NCBI RefSeq assembly: GCF_000374125.1
Contig: NZ_KB893648.1
Coordinates: 1 to 64,000, forward strand
DNA from: Niabella aurantiaca DSM 17617
GTDB lineage: Bacteria; Bacteroidota; Bacteroidia; Chitinophagales; Chitinophagaceae
Reading direction: 5' to 3'
Length of the DNA stretch: 64,000 bases
Shown: positions 56,460-64,000 of the stretch, piece after piece
Position numbering within the stretch: position 1 is the stretch's first letter
Layout: each line of letters begins with the position of its first letter
Notes under the pieces: generated by a model
What the model saw: only the letters and a program-made list of their open reading frames with translations
The model's database searches: none
Told to the model about the DNA's origin: nothing
Program-made: the position numbers and the translations under genes

Positions 56460-57797
56460 ATGAATAAGAATATCACCACCATCGTTGCCTTGTTTTCAGC
56501 GTTGATGGTTTTGAACACAACCCTCTCCGCACAGGAGGTCAAAAAGCTTTCGGTAAACGAGGCGGTAACACTGGGATTGCAAAGCAGCAAGCATTTAAAG
56601 ATCGATCAGGCAAAGATCCTTGAAGCCACCGCAGCAGTGGAAGAGGCAAAAAACAACCGGTTGCCGGACCTGAAGATCGGGGGTGCCTATATGCGCCTTA
56701 CCAGTGCGCACATCGATATGAAGCGTGCACAGGAACAGGAAGAAGGGTCCGGTGACGGCTCGGCGGTGCCCGAGATTTCACAGGCCATGTATGGAATGGC
56801 CAATTTTTCATTGCCCCTTTATGCGGGAGGAAAGATCCGGTACGGGATCCAGTCTGCCGGGTACCTGCTTGAGGCTGCAAAACTCAATACGGGCAATGAC
56901 GAAAAAGCCGTTGCTTATAATCTTATTGAGGCATATGCCAACCTGTTTAAGGCTGCCCGGGTGATCGATGTGATCAAAGAGAACCTGGCTGCCTCGGAGA
57001 ACCGTGATTCCAGCTTTATACGGCTGGAGAACAACGGCCTGATGGCCCGCAACGACAGGTTAAAGGCGCAGCTGCAGACCTCTGATATTGAATTACAGTT
57101 GCTGGAGGCGCAACACAATTACAATATCGCCAATGTGAACATGGACCTGCTGCTGGGATTGCCCGAAACAACAGTTATTGAAGTAGATCCTGCATTTATC
57201 GATCAGGGTTCTGATGACCGGCCGCTGGTTTATTATGAAGATCAGGCCTTACAGAACAGGGAAGACATACAGGCGCTGGGTTATCAGCAGAAGGCGGCAG
57301 CGCTGGGAATTAAAGTGGCAAAAGCGGAATATCTGCCTGCGCTGGCACTAACAGGGGGCTACATTGCAGTGAATGTTCCCAAATTTTTATCGGTGACCAA
57401 CGCCATCAACGGGGGGCTGGGGGTGCAGTACAACCTGTCGAGCCTCTGGAAGACCGGTGCAGCTGTAAAAAAAGCAAAGGCGCAGGCACAGGAGCTATCC
57501 GCTTCGTCGGAATTGCTCGCCGATAATATCCGGCTCCAGATCAACCGCGACTATCAGCGTTCTATATTGACAAAGCGCAAAATTGAGGTCTATAATAAGG
57601 CAGAAGTACAGGCGGCTGAAAACTACCGCATTACCAAAAACAAATATGACAACAGCCTGGTCACCATTACAGACCTGCTGGATGCCAACGTAGCCCTCCT
57701 GTCTTCAAAGATAAATGTATTGAATGCAAAAGCAGATGCGGCCCTGGCTTACCAGAAGCTGCTGGAGAGCAGCGGCATCTTACCTGCACAGCATTAA
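56460..57797 (+). CDS. TolC family outer-membrane efflux protein
   Basis: A 445-residue outer-membrane channel subunit of a tripartite efflux pump. The signal peptide ends near residue 22 (LSAQ). The typical two-fold outer-membrane efflux repeat is visible: LSVNEAVTLGLQSSKHLKIDQAKILEATAAVEEAKNNRLPDLKIGGAY and later ALGIKVAKAEYLPALALTGGYIAV, each with long coiled-coil-forming helices. It ends with AYQKLLESSG, normal for the family. It exports substrates across the outer membrane together with the HlyD adaptor and DHA2 transporter downstream. Confidence 0.9.
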   Translation: MNKNITTIVALFSALMVLNTTLSAQEVKKLSVNEAVTLGLQSSKHLKIDQAKILEATAAVEEAKNNRLPDLKIGGAYMRLTSAHIDMKRAQEQEEGSGDGSAVPEISQAMYGMANFSLPLYAGGKIRYGIQSAGYLLEAAKLNTGNDEKAVAYNLIEAYANLFKAARVIDVIKENLAASENRDSSFIRLENNGLMARNDRLKAQLQTSDIELQLLEAQHNYNIANVNMDLLLGLPETTVIEVDPAFIDQGSDDRPLVYYEDQALQNREDIQALGYQQKAAALGIKVAKAEYLPALALTGGYIAVNVPKFLSVTNAINGGLGVQYNLSSLWKTGAAVKKAKAQAQELSASSELLADNIRLQINRDYQRSILTKRKIEVYNKAEVQAAENYRITKNKYDNSLVTITDLLDANVALLSSKINVLNAKADAALAYQKLLESSGILPAQH

Positions 57798-57851
57798 TAA
57801 ATAAATACCAAACTCTTAAAATCAGAAAACGATCATTTAATATCCGATATT

Positions 57852-58967
57852 ATGGCAAAGGAACAAGTTCAAAATCAGCAGGGCGAAGCAGGCCAAAAGA
57901 AGAAAAGAAGTCCTATATTCTTTATCATACTTGCAGCATTGATCATTGGGGGAGGCTACTTTGGCATTAAAGCCTTTATCTACGGCCGGCATCATGAAGA
58001 TACCGACGACGCCCAGATTGCTGCCAATGTAAGTCCGGTCATCTCCAAGATACCGGGATATATTGCCGGCGTAAAAGTAAAAGACAACCAGTTTGTGCAC
58101 AAAGGCGATACGCTGCTGGTGTTGGATACAAGAGACCTGCAAATGGCGCTGGATCAAGCGGAAGCAGCCCTGGTTACGGCCCGGAGCAACGTGGCTTCTG
58201 CAAAAGCCGGTACCGAAGCGGCTCAAAAAAATATTGGCACTGCCACGGCCGCCGTTGCTACCGCCGATGCCCAGATAGAAGCAGCAAAAGTGAATATTTG
58301 GCGTACGTCTGAGGATCTCAAGCGGTATGAGAACCTGATCAGGGATCACTCCATTACCCAGCAGCAATATGAGCAGGCCCTTGCGGCCAAACAAACTGCC
58401 GACCGCCAGCTGGCGGTCCTGAAAGAGCAGCGGAACCAGGTAGCGGCTCAAACCGGAGTCGTATCCTCCCAGTCGAAAGCAACTGCAGAACAGATCAGTG
58501 TTTCCGAGGCAACAATGCGCCAGCGTGAAGTGGATGTTGAGAATGCAAAGCTGAACTTAAGCTATGCCGTCATCGTAGCCAATGAGGACGGTGTGGTATC
58601 AAAAGTTCCGGTGCAGACGGGGCAATTCATCCAGGCCGGTGCACAATTGTTCAGCATCATCCTCAACAATGATAAATGGGTGGTGGCAAACTTTAAGGAG
58701 ACCCAGTTATCAAGAATGGTAACGGGGCAAAAAGTGGAGATCGACGTGGACGCATTTCCCCGGCATCATTTTGAAGGGGTGGTAAGCTCCTTTTCTCCGG
58801 CAACAGGCTCTATTTCCGCCCTGCTGCCAGCGGACAATGCCAGCGGGAACTTTGTTAAAGTGGTACAGCGGGTACCGGTAAGGATTGAATTCGTGAACAG
58901 GAATGATTCCCTGATACAAAAATTACGCGCCGGTATGAATGTGCTGGTGGATGTTCATCTTAATTAG
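57852..58967 (+). CDS. HlyD family periplasmic adaptor (EmrA-like)
   Basis: A 371-residue membrane-fusion protein. One N-terminal membrane segment (about 19-38, SPIFFIILAALIIGGGYFGIKAF) anchors it; the rest spans the periplasm. The lipoyl-like halves appear as TDDAQIAANVSPVISKIPGYIAGVKVKDNQFVHKGDTLLVLD and, after a long Ala/Gln-rich coiled coil (about 90-215), as LSYAVIVANEDGVVSKVPVQTGQFIQAGAQLFSII. A beta-barrel segment (KWVVANFKETQLSRMVTGQKVEID) follows. The order matches EmrA. It connects the TolC-like channel with the DHA2 transporter. Confidence 0.93.
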   Translation: MAKEQVQNQQGEAGQKKKRSPIFFIILAALIIGGGYFGIKAFIYGRHHEDTDDAQIAANVSPVISKIPGYIAGVKVKDNQFVHKGDTLLVLDTRDLQMALDQAEAALVTARSNVASAKAGTEAAQKNIGTATAAVATADAQIEAAKVNIWRTSEDLKRYENLIRDHSITQQQYEQALAAKQTADRQLAVLKEQRNQVAAQTGVVSSQSKATAEQISVSEATMRQREVDVENAKLNLSYAVIVANEDGVVSKVPVQTGQFIQAGAQLFSIILNNDKWVVANFKETQLSRMVTGQKVEIDVDAFPRHHFEGVVSSFSPATGSISALLPADNASGNFVKVVQRVPVRIEFVNRNDSLIQKLRAGMNVLVDVHLN

Positions 58968-59066
58968 TGAGACGTTAGTTAGTGGGAAGCTGGATAGTGA
59001 AATGTGCGCGGGTAAAAGGGGAAGCAGATTTTTTCACTGGTCAACTTTTTATTTCTCACTAATTAA
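58960..59066. repeat. Long inverted repeat between the adaptor and transporter genes
   Basis: TTAATTAGTGAGA (58960-58972, overlapping the adaptor stop codon) and TCTCACTAATTAA (59054-59066) are perfect 13-base inverted repeats, with a nested pair AGTGAAA (58996) and TTTCACT (59032) inside. The ends also carry TAGTG units spaced 15 bases apart (58965, 58980, 58995). It may be a MITE-like insertion or an mRNA structure that tunes expression of the transporter. Confidence 0.6.
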
Positions 59067-59098
59067 ATTTCACTTCTTATAATAAAAGATATCAATTT

Positions 59099-60682
59099 AT
59101 GCAACAGGATTCTCTTGTAGAATATGGCGCGCGGCGTGTTATTGTAACGGTTACCGCGATCATTTGTGCTTTGCTGGAGATTGTGGACAGTACCATTGTA
59201 AACGTGGCGCTGAACGATATGAAGGGAAACCTGGGGGCCACCTTGTCCGAGGTAGGATGGGTGATCACCGCCTATGCCATCGGTAACGTGATCGTTGTTC
59301 CGATGACGAGCTGGCTTTCGCAGCAGTTTGGCCGGAGAAATTACTTTGCAGTTTCCATCGTATTGTTTACCGTTTGTTCCTTTTTATGCGGCAATGCCAC
59401 CAATATATGGGAACTGGTTGCCTTCCGTTTCCTGCAGGGGGTAGGCGGCGGCGCATTGCTGGTTACCTCTCAAACGATCATTACGGAATCCTACCCGATT
59501 GAAAAGAGAGGCATGGCCCAGGCGATCTACGGATTGGGAGTGATTGCCGGTCCTACATTGGGACCGCCGTTGGGTGGCTATATTGTAGACAACTTCAGCT
59601 GGCCGTACATCTTTTACATCAACATACCTCTGGGGATCATTGCTACGCTGCTCACATTGCAGTTTGTACGCAGCCCTAAATTTGCGGAGAAAAAGGCCGC
59701 TCATGAAATTGACTGGCTGGGGATTTTTTTGTTGAGCGCCACGGTGGGGTCGCTTCAATATATCCTGGAAAGAGGGCATGAAGATGACTGGTTCTCCAGC
59801 AAAGCGATCATTGTGCTGACGATCACTGCTGTTTTTGGGCTGTTTTTCTTTATCTGGCGGGAGCTTACCTATAAGAACCCCATCGTGGAGCTGCGGGTGC
59901 TCCGGAACGGGAATCTGAGGGTTGGTACGATCATGTCCTTTATCCTGGGATTCGGACTTTATGGATCCACGTTTATTGTACCCCTTTATACACAGAGTAT
60001 CCTGGGCTGGACGGCCCTGCAGGCGGGGATGTTGATGATCCCGGCCACGCTGGCGACGGCATTCATGATGCCGTTCATCGGGCGGATGATCGCAAAGGGG
60101 ATCCCCCAGCAATACATGGTAGCTACCGGTCTTTTCCTTTTCTTTATCTACAGCTTCTGGGGATACAAGATCATTACACCCGATACCGGGAAGGATGCCT
60201 TTTTCTGGATGCTGATCGTGCGGGGGGTAGGACTTGGGCTATTGTTCATCCCCATCACTACGTTGGCGCTTTCTACCCTGAGAGGGCAGGAAATTGGCCA
60301 GGGGGCAGCGTTTACGGGGATGATGCGCCAGCTGGGTGGCTCCTTTGGAGTGGCGGCCATTACCACTTTTATCGCTAACCGTAATATGCTTTACCGCAAC
60401 GACCTGGTGTCGAAGCTGGACGTGAACGATCTGGATGTGCAACAGCGTGTGAGCGCCCTGCAGCATGGTTTTACCGCAAAAGGAATGACCCCCGATGCCG
60501 CGTTGCAGTCGGCCCATAAAGTCCTTGATTTTACAGTGACCAGGCAGGCTACGGTACTTTCCTATATGGATGTATTTCTTTACCTGGGGCTGATGTTCCT
60601 GATCTGTATTCCGTTCATCCTGTTTATAAGGAAGAGAAAAGGCAAACGGGAAAAAATGGATATGAGCGAAATGATGCACTGA
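59099..60682 (+). CDS. DHA2 family MFS efflux transporter (EmrB-like)
   Basis: A 527-residue inner-membrane drug:H+ antiporter with about 14 predicted membrane segments, as expected for the DHA2 family. The N-terminal motif LLEIVDSTIVNVALNDMKGNLGATLSEVGWVITAYAIGNVIVVPMTSWLSQQFGRRNYF contains the D(E)xxIVNVALP-type drug-transporter motif and motif A. Motif C-like GVIAGPTLGPPLGGYIVDN is also present. With the HlyD adaptor and TolC-type channel it forms an EmrAB-TolC-type pump exporting hydrophobic compounds. Substrate range is unknown. Confidence 0.94.
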   Translation: MQQDSLVEYGARRVIVTVTAIICALLEIVDSTIVNVALNDMKGNLGATLSEVGWVITAYAIGNVIVVPMTSWLSQQFGRRNYFAVSIVLFTVCSFLCGNATNIWELVAFRFLQGVGGGALLVTSQTIITESYPIEKRGMAQAIYGLGVIAGPTLGPPLGGYIVDNFSWPYIFYINIPLGIIATLLTLQFVRSPKFAEKKAAHEIDWLGIFLLSATVGSLQYILERGHEDDWFSSKAIIVLTITAVFGLFFFIWRELTYKNPIVELRVLRNGNLRVGTIMSFILGFGLYGSTFIVPLYTQSILGWTALQAGMLMIPATLATAFMMPFIGRMIAKGIPQQYMVATGLFLFFIYSFWGYKIITPDTGKDAFFWMLIVRGVGLGLLFIPITTLALSTLRGQEIGQGAAFTGMMRQLGGSFGVAAITTFIANRNMLYRNDLVSKLDVNDLDVQQRVSALQHGFTAKGMTPDAALQSAHKVLDFTVTRQATVLSYMDVFLYLGLMFLICIPFILFIRKRKGKREKMDMSEMMH

Positions 60683-60862
60683 TGAGGGCATTTCCGGTTT
60701 GTTTGAAGCTAGCGTCCGTTCGCTGCCTGATGCGCATTCGCAGTTCTATATATTGCTCACGGATTCCACGGATATTTATGGAATTCTGTGAGCGGCTTCT
60801 CCCGGTACCATCATTTATGCAGAGGGCAGGGAATATTGAATCTAAAATCTTTCCGTTTGAGG

Positions 60863-60911
60863 GCTGATAGATGACTGCTGAAAGCTGATCGCCCTCAACT
60901 CAGAACTTTGC
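60863..60911 (+). repeat. Degenerate heptad array before the YdcF-like gene
   Basis: Seven consecutive 7-base units keep a 7-base phase, the first four close to GCTGAWA (for example GCTGATA at 60863-60869 and GCTGAAA at 60877-60883) and the last three ACTCAGA/ACTTTGC-like. The same GCTGAT word appears in the tRNA spacer at 2035 and its reverse in the cydA-cydB spacer at 62700. Confidence 0.6.
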
Positions 60912-60927
60912 CGTATTTTTAATCCCG

Positions 60928-61611
60928 ATGTTACAAAAATATATGGCTGTACTGGGACTGGCATTGTTCCTTGTTTCTTTATGCGGGTGCGTTTCTTACC
61001 GCAAACGTCCTACACGCTTATACGAGAAAGTGCTTTCGAAAAAAATGACCTTTGATGCTGGTATTGTTCCGGGTGTTCCTTTTAAGGACGGAAAATGGGA
61101 CACGGTGATGAAGGGAAGGGTGATCTGGGCTACACAGCTTTATAAACAAGGCATTATCCGTAACATTATATTTTCCGGCGGGGCCGTGTATTCACCTTAT
61201 TACGAGGCCAGGATCATGGGGCTTTACGCACAGCAGCTGGGGGTAGATGCCGCACATATTTTTTATGAAACCAGGGCCGAGCACAGCACGGAAAACGTGT
61301 TCTATTCCTATCAGATTGCGCGCCGGCAGGGCTTTAAGTCTGTTGCCCTTATTACTGATCCTTTTCAATCGTCCATGATGAAGCGGTTTACCCGGCGTAA
61401 GTTTGGTACCCCGGTAGTGCATATACCCTTTATGGTAGATACTCTTAAGAAATACAATGATATCGATCCGGTCATTGATCCGTCTCCGGCCTATGTACAA
61501 CCTTTCAGGTCCATCCTGGAACGGGAGGGCTTTTTCCGCCGGTTTCGCGGCACCCTGGGTGCTTTTATTCCCTGGGAGAACAGAAGGCGGAAAAGAGCCC
61601 GGCCTTTGTAG
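60928..61611 (+). CDS. YdcF/DUF218 family protein
   Basis: A 227-residue membrane-anchored protein with a lipobox-like LCGC (residues 19-22, MLQKYMAVLGLALFLVSLCGC). The rest matches the DUF218 fold: DAGIVPGVPFKDGKWDTVMKGRVIWATQLYKQGIIRNIIFSGGAVYSPYYEAR, then ALITDPFQSSMMKRFTRRK. Positions of the acidic and basic residues fit a nucleotide- or cell-wall-related role (family relatives SanA and ElyC affect envelope integrity). The exact activity is unknown. Two stretches of the upstream spacer (heptad array; TATTTTTA) contain no clear promoter. Confidence 0.82.
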   Translation: MLQKYMAVLGLALFLVSLCGCVSYRKRPTRLYEKVLSKKMTFDAGIVPGVPFKDGKWDTVMKGRVIWATQLYKQGIIRNIIFSGGAVYSPYYEARIMGLYAQQLGVDAAHIFYETRAEHSTENVFYSYQIARRQGFKSVALITDPFQSSMMKRFTRRKFGTPVVHIPFMVDTLKKYNDIDPVIDPSPAYVQPFRSILEREGFFRRFRGTLGAFIPWENRRRKRARPL

Positions 61612-61625
61612 CAATAAAGATCTGT

Positions 61626-61642
61626 TAGGTTTTTAAAACCTA
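61626..61642. terminator. Bidirectional terminator between YdcF-like gene and cydB
   Basis: TAGGTTTTTAAAACCTA is a 17-base near-perfect palindrome between two convergent genes (stops at 61611 and 61643). It can act as a terminator for both strands through its T-run and A-run. Similar GGTTTTTAAAACC words occur near 20740 and 36670. Confidence 0.75.
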
Positions 61643-62650
61643 TCAGGTCGCTTCCTGTTTGTTAAAACTATAAAGCAGGTAGAACAGTGCAGGTAAAATA
61701 AAAACACTTCCCGCCAGGAGGGCAACGGCCAATGCATGAATGGTTTTATCGGAACCTTTATGGACCAGCAGCGATAGACCCTCTGTGTTTTTCAGGTTGA
61801 TCAGTACCGGATAATGCTCGTAGGTAATGGCTACCAGCAATAAGGTGATCTGAGCGCCGGCAATGATCCGCAGCCACCGGGTGGACTGGCGGAAGAGGGA
61901 GGCCCACATCCAGAATAGTGAAAGGGCGGCGAGCATGACACAGGTGATGCTTACAGGATTGCCGAAAAGCCAGCCGGCCAAAGGAACGTCATCGCGGTAA
62001 GCGGCAATCAATACCAGCCCGGCAGCGACAATAGCGGCCAGGCTCATATGCCTGGCTTTCCGGATAAACCGCTGCCGTTCCGCTGCTGTTTTTGTTTCAC
62101 CGATAATAAAAATGGCAGCCAGGAATCCGCAGATCGTAACAGTAAAGATACCTACGGTTACCGGAAACAATCCCAGCCAGCTGAAGATATAGGCATCCGT
62201 GAAGTGGGTAGCCTGCGGATCGATCCTCCCCGAAACGGCGCTGCCGGCAATGATGCCGAGGAACAGGGGCGTAATGACACTGGAATACATAAAGGTTTTG
62301 GAATAAACCACCTGCATGCGATCCTGTACCGCATCATAGTTCCGGAAGCTGAAGGCGGTACCCCTTGCCACAATGCCCAGCAGCATAATGACCAGCGGAA
62401 TGTGAAGGGATATGGAGACCGTGGAATAAATAACAGGGAAGCCAACAAAGAGGATCACGATAGCAATGATCAGCCACATATGATTGGCCTCCCATATCGG
62501 GCCGATGGCACGGTACATAACCTGCCGGGTCTGATCCTTGCTTTTACGTGTAGAAAGGAATTCGAGGATCCCCGCACCAAAATCGGCCCCTCCCATTAAT
62601 ACGTAAAGAAGGATCGAAGCCCACAGATATGCCATTACTACATAAAGCAT
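61643..62650 (-). CDS. cydB: Cytochrome bd ubiquinol oxidase subunit II
   Basis: A 335-residue inner-membrane subunit of the cytochrome bd terminal oxidase, with about eight to nine membrane segments. The GTG at 62653 is followed immediately by the ATG at 62650, which is taken as the start. The N-terminus MLYVVMAYLWASILLYVLMGGADFGAGILEFLS has the family G-x-D-F-G-x-G motif on helix 1 and is followed by the RYxxxPIWEANHMW-like segment RAIGPIWEANHMWLIIAIV. It reduces oxygen at low oxygen tension. It is downstream of cydA, both on the minus strand, with a 129-base spacer. Confidence 0.94.
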   Translation of the reverse strand: MLYVVMAYLWASILLYVLMGGADFGAGILEFLSTRKSKDQTRQVMYRAIGPIWEANHMWLIIAIVILFVGFPVIYSTVSISLHIPLVIMLLGIVARGTAFSFRNYDAVQDRMQVVYSKTFMYSSVITPLFLGIIAGSAVSGRIDPQATHFTDAYIFSWLGLFPVTVGIFTVTICGFLAAIFIIGETKTAAERQRFIRKARHMSLAAIVAAGLVLIAAYRDDVPLAGWLFGNPVSITCVMLAALSLFWMWASLFRQSTRWLRIIAGAQITLLLVAITYEHYPVLINLKNTEGLSLLVHKGSDKTIHALAVALLAGSVFILPALFYLLYSFNKQEAT

Positions 62651-62699
62651 CACGAATATTTATTTATGGTGAAGACCGGGAGCAGAGCATCGGGTGATC

Positions 62700-62762
62700 A
62701 GCTATCAGCCTTCAGCTCTCCGTTCCGGTGCCAACCTGAAACGTTGAATTTTAAACCTTGAT
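62700..62762 (+). repeat. Two heptad arrays in the cydA-cydB spacer
   Basis: Array 1 (62700-62720) has three units AGCTATC-type with AGC fixed, and array 2 (62735-62762) has four units of consensus CCTTGAA (for example CGTTGAA at 62742-62748). The same two words occur at 2034 and 44794, respectively. The two blocks occupy about half of the 129-base spacer. Confidence 0.7.
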
Positions 62763-62779
62763 CAAAATGTTCTTTTTAC

Positions 62780-64000
62780 TCAACTTGTCACATCATATAA
62801 TTTGCCCACCATCTTCACCTGCCGGTACAGCAGGGCCATCACTACAATGCTCAACGAAACATACACGGCAGTAAAGATAGAGAACGAATAAACAATGCCG
62901 GGCATGGGCGTAACCGCATCGCGGGTGCGCATAATGCCATAGATGATCCAGGGCTGGCGGCCTACTTCCGTTACGGTCCAGCCGGCTTCCACAGCGATAA
63001 AGCCTACCGGAATGGCGGCGGCGAACAGTTTCAGAAGCCATCGTTTTTCCAGCCATCTTTTTTTACGCCAGAGTGTAAAGAAATAAAAGACAGCGATCAG
63101 CAACATCATCATTCCCAGGCCTACCATCACCTGGAAAGCATAATGGGTAATGGCAACGGGGGGGCGAACGTCTTTCGGAAAAGCTTCCAGACCCGTTACC
63201 GGCGTTTTAAAATCGCCATGTGCCAGGAAGCTCAATGCCCCGGGGATCTTTAAGGCATAACGTACGGTATCGTTCTGTTCGTCGGGGATGCCGCCCAGGA
63301 TAAGGGCTGCCTTTTCTTCTGTTTTAAAATGGGCTTCCATAGCCGCCAGCTTTACCGGCTGGCGCTTTGCCACGTCCTTTGCAGAGATATCGCCGCTCAA
63401 TGGCTGCAGGATAGCGCCGGCACAGGCAAAAACGGCGGCAATGCGAAAGGCTTTTGTATGAAAGAGCACATTCTTTCGCTTGAGGATCATAAGGGCATGC
63501 ACACCAGCCACTGCAAATCCTGTAGCCGTAAGCGCAGCCAGGATCATATGCAGGGCCTGCGAGAACCAGGCATCATTGAACATGGCCGCGATGGGATCAA
63601 TATTCAGGTATTGCCCGTTTATATAGTCAAATCCGGCCGGACTGTTCATCCAGGCATTGGCAGCAACTACCAGGATGCCGGAGGCGAGCCCGCTTACACC
63701 AACGATCACCCCGGTGAACCAGTGAAACCATTTATTAAATTTATTCCAGCCATACAGATAAAAGCCGAGCGCGATGGCTTCAATAAAAAAGGCGGTTCCT
63801 TCCAGGGAAAAGGGCATGCCAAAAATAGGCCCGGCATGTTTCATGAACTCCGGCCAGAGCAGGCCCAGCTCAAAGGACAATACCGTACCGGAAACGGCGC
63901 CCGTGGCAAAGAAAATGGCCACCCCCCGGCTCCAGGCACGGGTTACATTGCGGTAAACGATGCTGCCGGTCTTCAGCCATTTATAATGCGAAACCGCCAT
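62780..64000 (-). CDS. cydA: Cytochrome bd ubiquinol oxidase subunit I (5' end cut by window)
   Basis: The last 406 residues of CydA, a membrane subunit carrying hemes b558, b595 and d. The terminal Met at 64000 is an internal methionine, because the family starts some 35-40 residues earlier and includes the first heme-ligand His. The reading frame is therefore partial. Motifs present: AVSGTVLSFELGLLWPEFMKHAGPIFGMPFSLEGTAFF, GWNKFNKWFHWFTG, the segment ALHMILAALTATGFAVAGVHA, KLAAMEAHF and GRQPWIIYGIMRTRDAVTPMPG. No long Q-loop insertion is seen, which is usual for non-E. coli types. cydB follows downstream. Confidence 0.94.
   Translation of the reverse strand: MAVSHYKWLKTGSIVYRNVTRAWSRGVAIFFATGAVSGTVLSFELGLLWPEFMKHAGPIFGMPFSLEGTAFFIEAIALGFYLYGWNKFNKWFHWFTGVIVGVSGLASGILVVAANAWMNSPAGFDYINGQYLNIDPIAAMFNDAWFSQALHMILAALTATGFAVAGVHALMILKRKNVLFHTKAFRIAAVFACAGAILQPLSGDISAKDVAKRQPVKLAAMEAHFKTEEKAALILGGIPDEQNDTVRYALKIPGALSFLAHGDFKTPVTGLEAFPKDVRPPVAITHYAFQVMVGLGMMMLLIAVFYFFTLWRKKRWLEKRWLLKLFAAAIPVGFIAVEAGWTVTEVGRQPWIIYGIMRTRDAVTPMPGIVYSFSIFTAVYVSLSIVVMALLYRQVKMVGKLYDVTS

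Noticed and set aside
60682-60867. 61-codon frame after the emrB-like gene
   Set aside because: No homology pattern, poor start context, overlaps the stop of the previous gene.

Overview
The window looks like a piece of chromosome from a Bacteroidota bacterium of the family Chitinophagaceae. Three things point there: the 16S rRNA (reads TTGGCGGGGGTCCGCACAAG around 1177-1196 and ends in GGCTGGAATACCTCC), promoter -7 boxes of the Bacteroidota type TAnnTTTG, and a SusC/SusD pair inside a polysaccharide utilization locus. Genus cannot be fixed by eye; Niabella or a relative is a reasonable guess. No insertion sequence, prophage or CRISPR array was seen.

Layout. 1-5.6 kb: a complete rRNA operon (16S, tRNA-Ile(GAT), tRNA-Ala(TGC), 23S, 5S, terminator) with visible pre-16S and pre-23S processing stems. 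5.9-13.1 kb: small secreted and membrane proteins, a metal-dependent hydrolase lipoprotein, a DEAD-box RNA helicase and a Tat-exported dienelactone-hydrolase-like protein. 13.3-36.7 kb: one long co-directional polysaccharide utilization locus, in order GH2, GH78 alpha-L-rhamnosidase, beta-propeller glycosidase, GH2, DUF3826, SusC, SusD, two tandem PL1 pectate lyases, and a large beta-helix/DUF6298-like protein. The enzyme set fits pectin, most likely a rhamnogalacturonan with pectate stretches: lyases and SusCD at the outer membrane make and import oligosaccharides, and exo-enzymes strip rhamnose and galactose- or arabinose-type residues. No regulator is encoded next to it in this window.

36.8-55.3 kb: mostly housekeeping genes on both strands: DUF6263 and DUF2911 proteins, XerD, YraN, class I mannose-6-phosphate isomerase, orotidine-5'-phosphate decarboxylase, a cupin, a lipocalin-like lipoprotein, L-rhamnose mutarotase (a downstream partner for the rhamnose released by the locus above), a fused alpha/beta E1 2-oxoacid dehydrogenase, a DUF1573 protein, a class I/II aminotransferase, an ammonium transporter, and a pair of amidohydrolase-superfamily proteins in which only one of three modules keeps the HxH metal site. 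55.7-60.7 kb: a TetR-regulated tripartite efflux pump (TolC, HlyD/EmrA, DHA2/EmrB) with two tandem palindromic operators over the promoter. 60.9-64 kb: a YdcF-like protein and cytochrome bd oxidase (cydB, and cydA cut by the window end).

The least explained signal is in the spacers. At least six intergenic sites (about 2.03, 5.36, 40.4, 44.75, 60.88 and 62.72 kb) hold short degenerate tandem arrays with a strict 7-base period, each with a different heptamer word. They resemble heptanucleotide repeat families known from other bacteria and explain spacer sequence that otherwise looks random.
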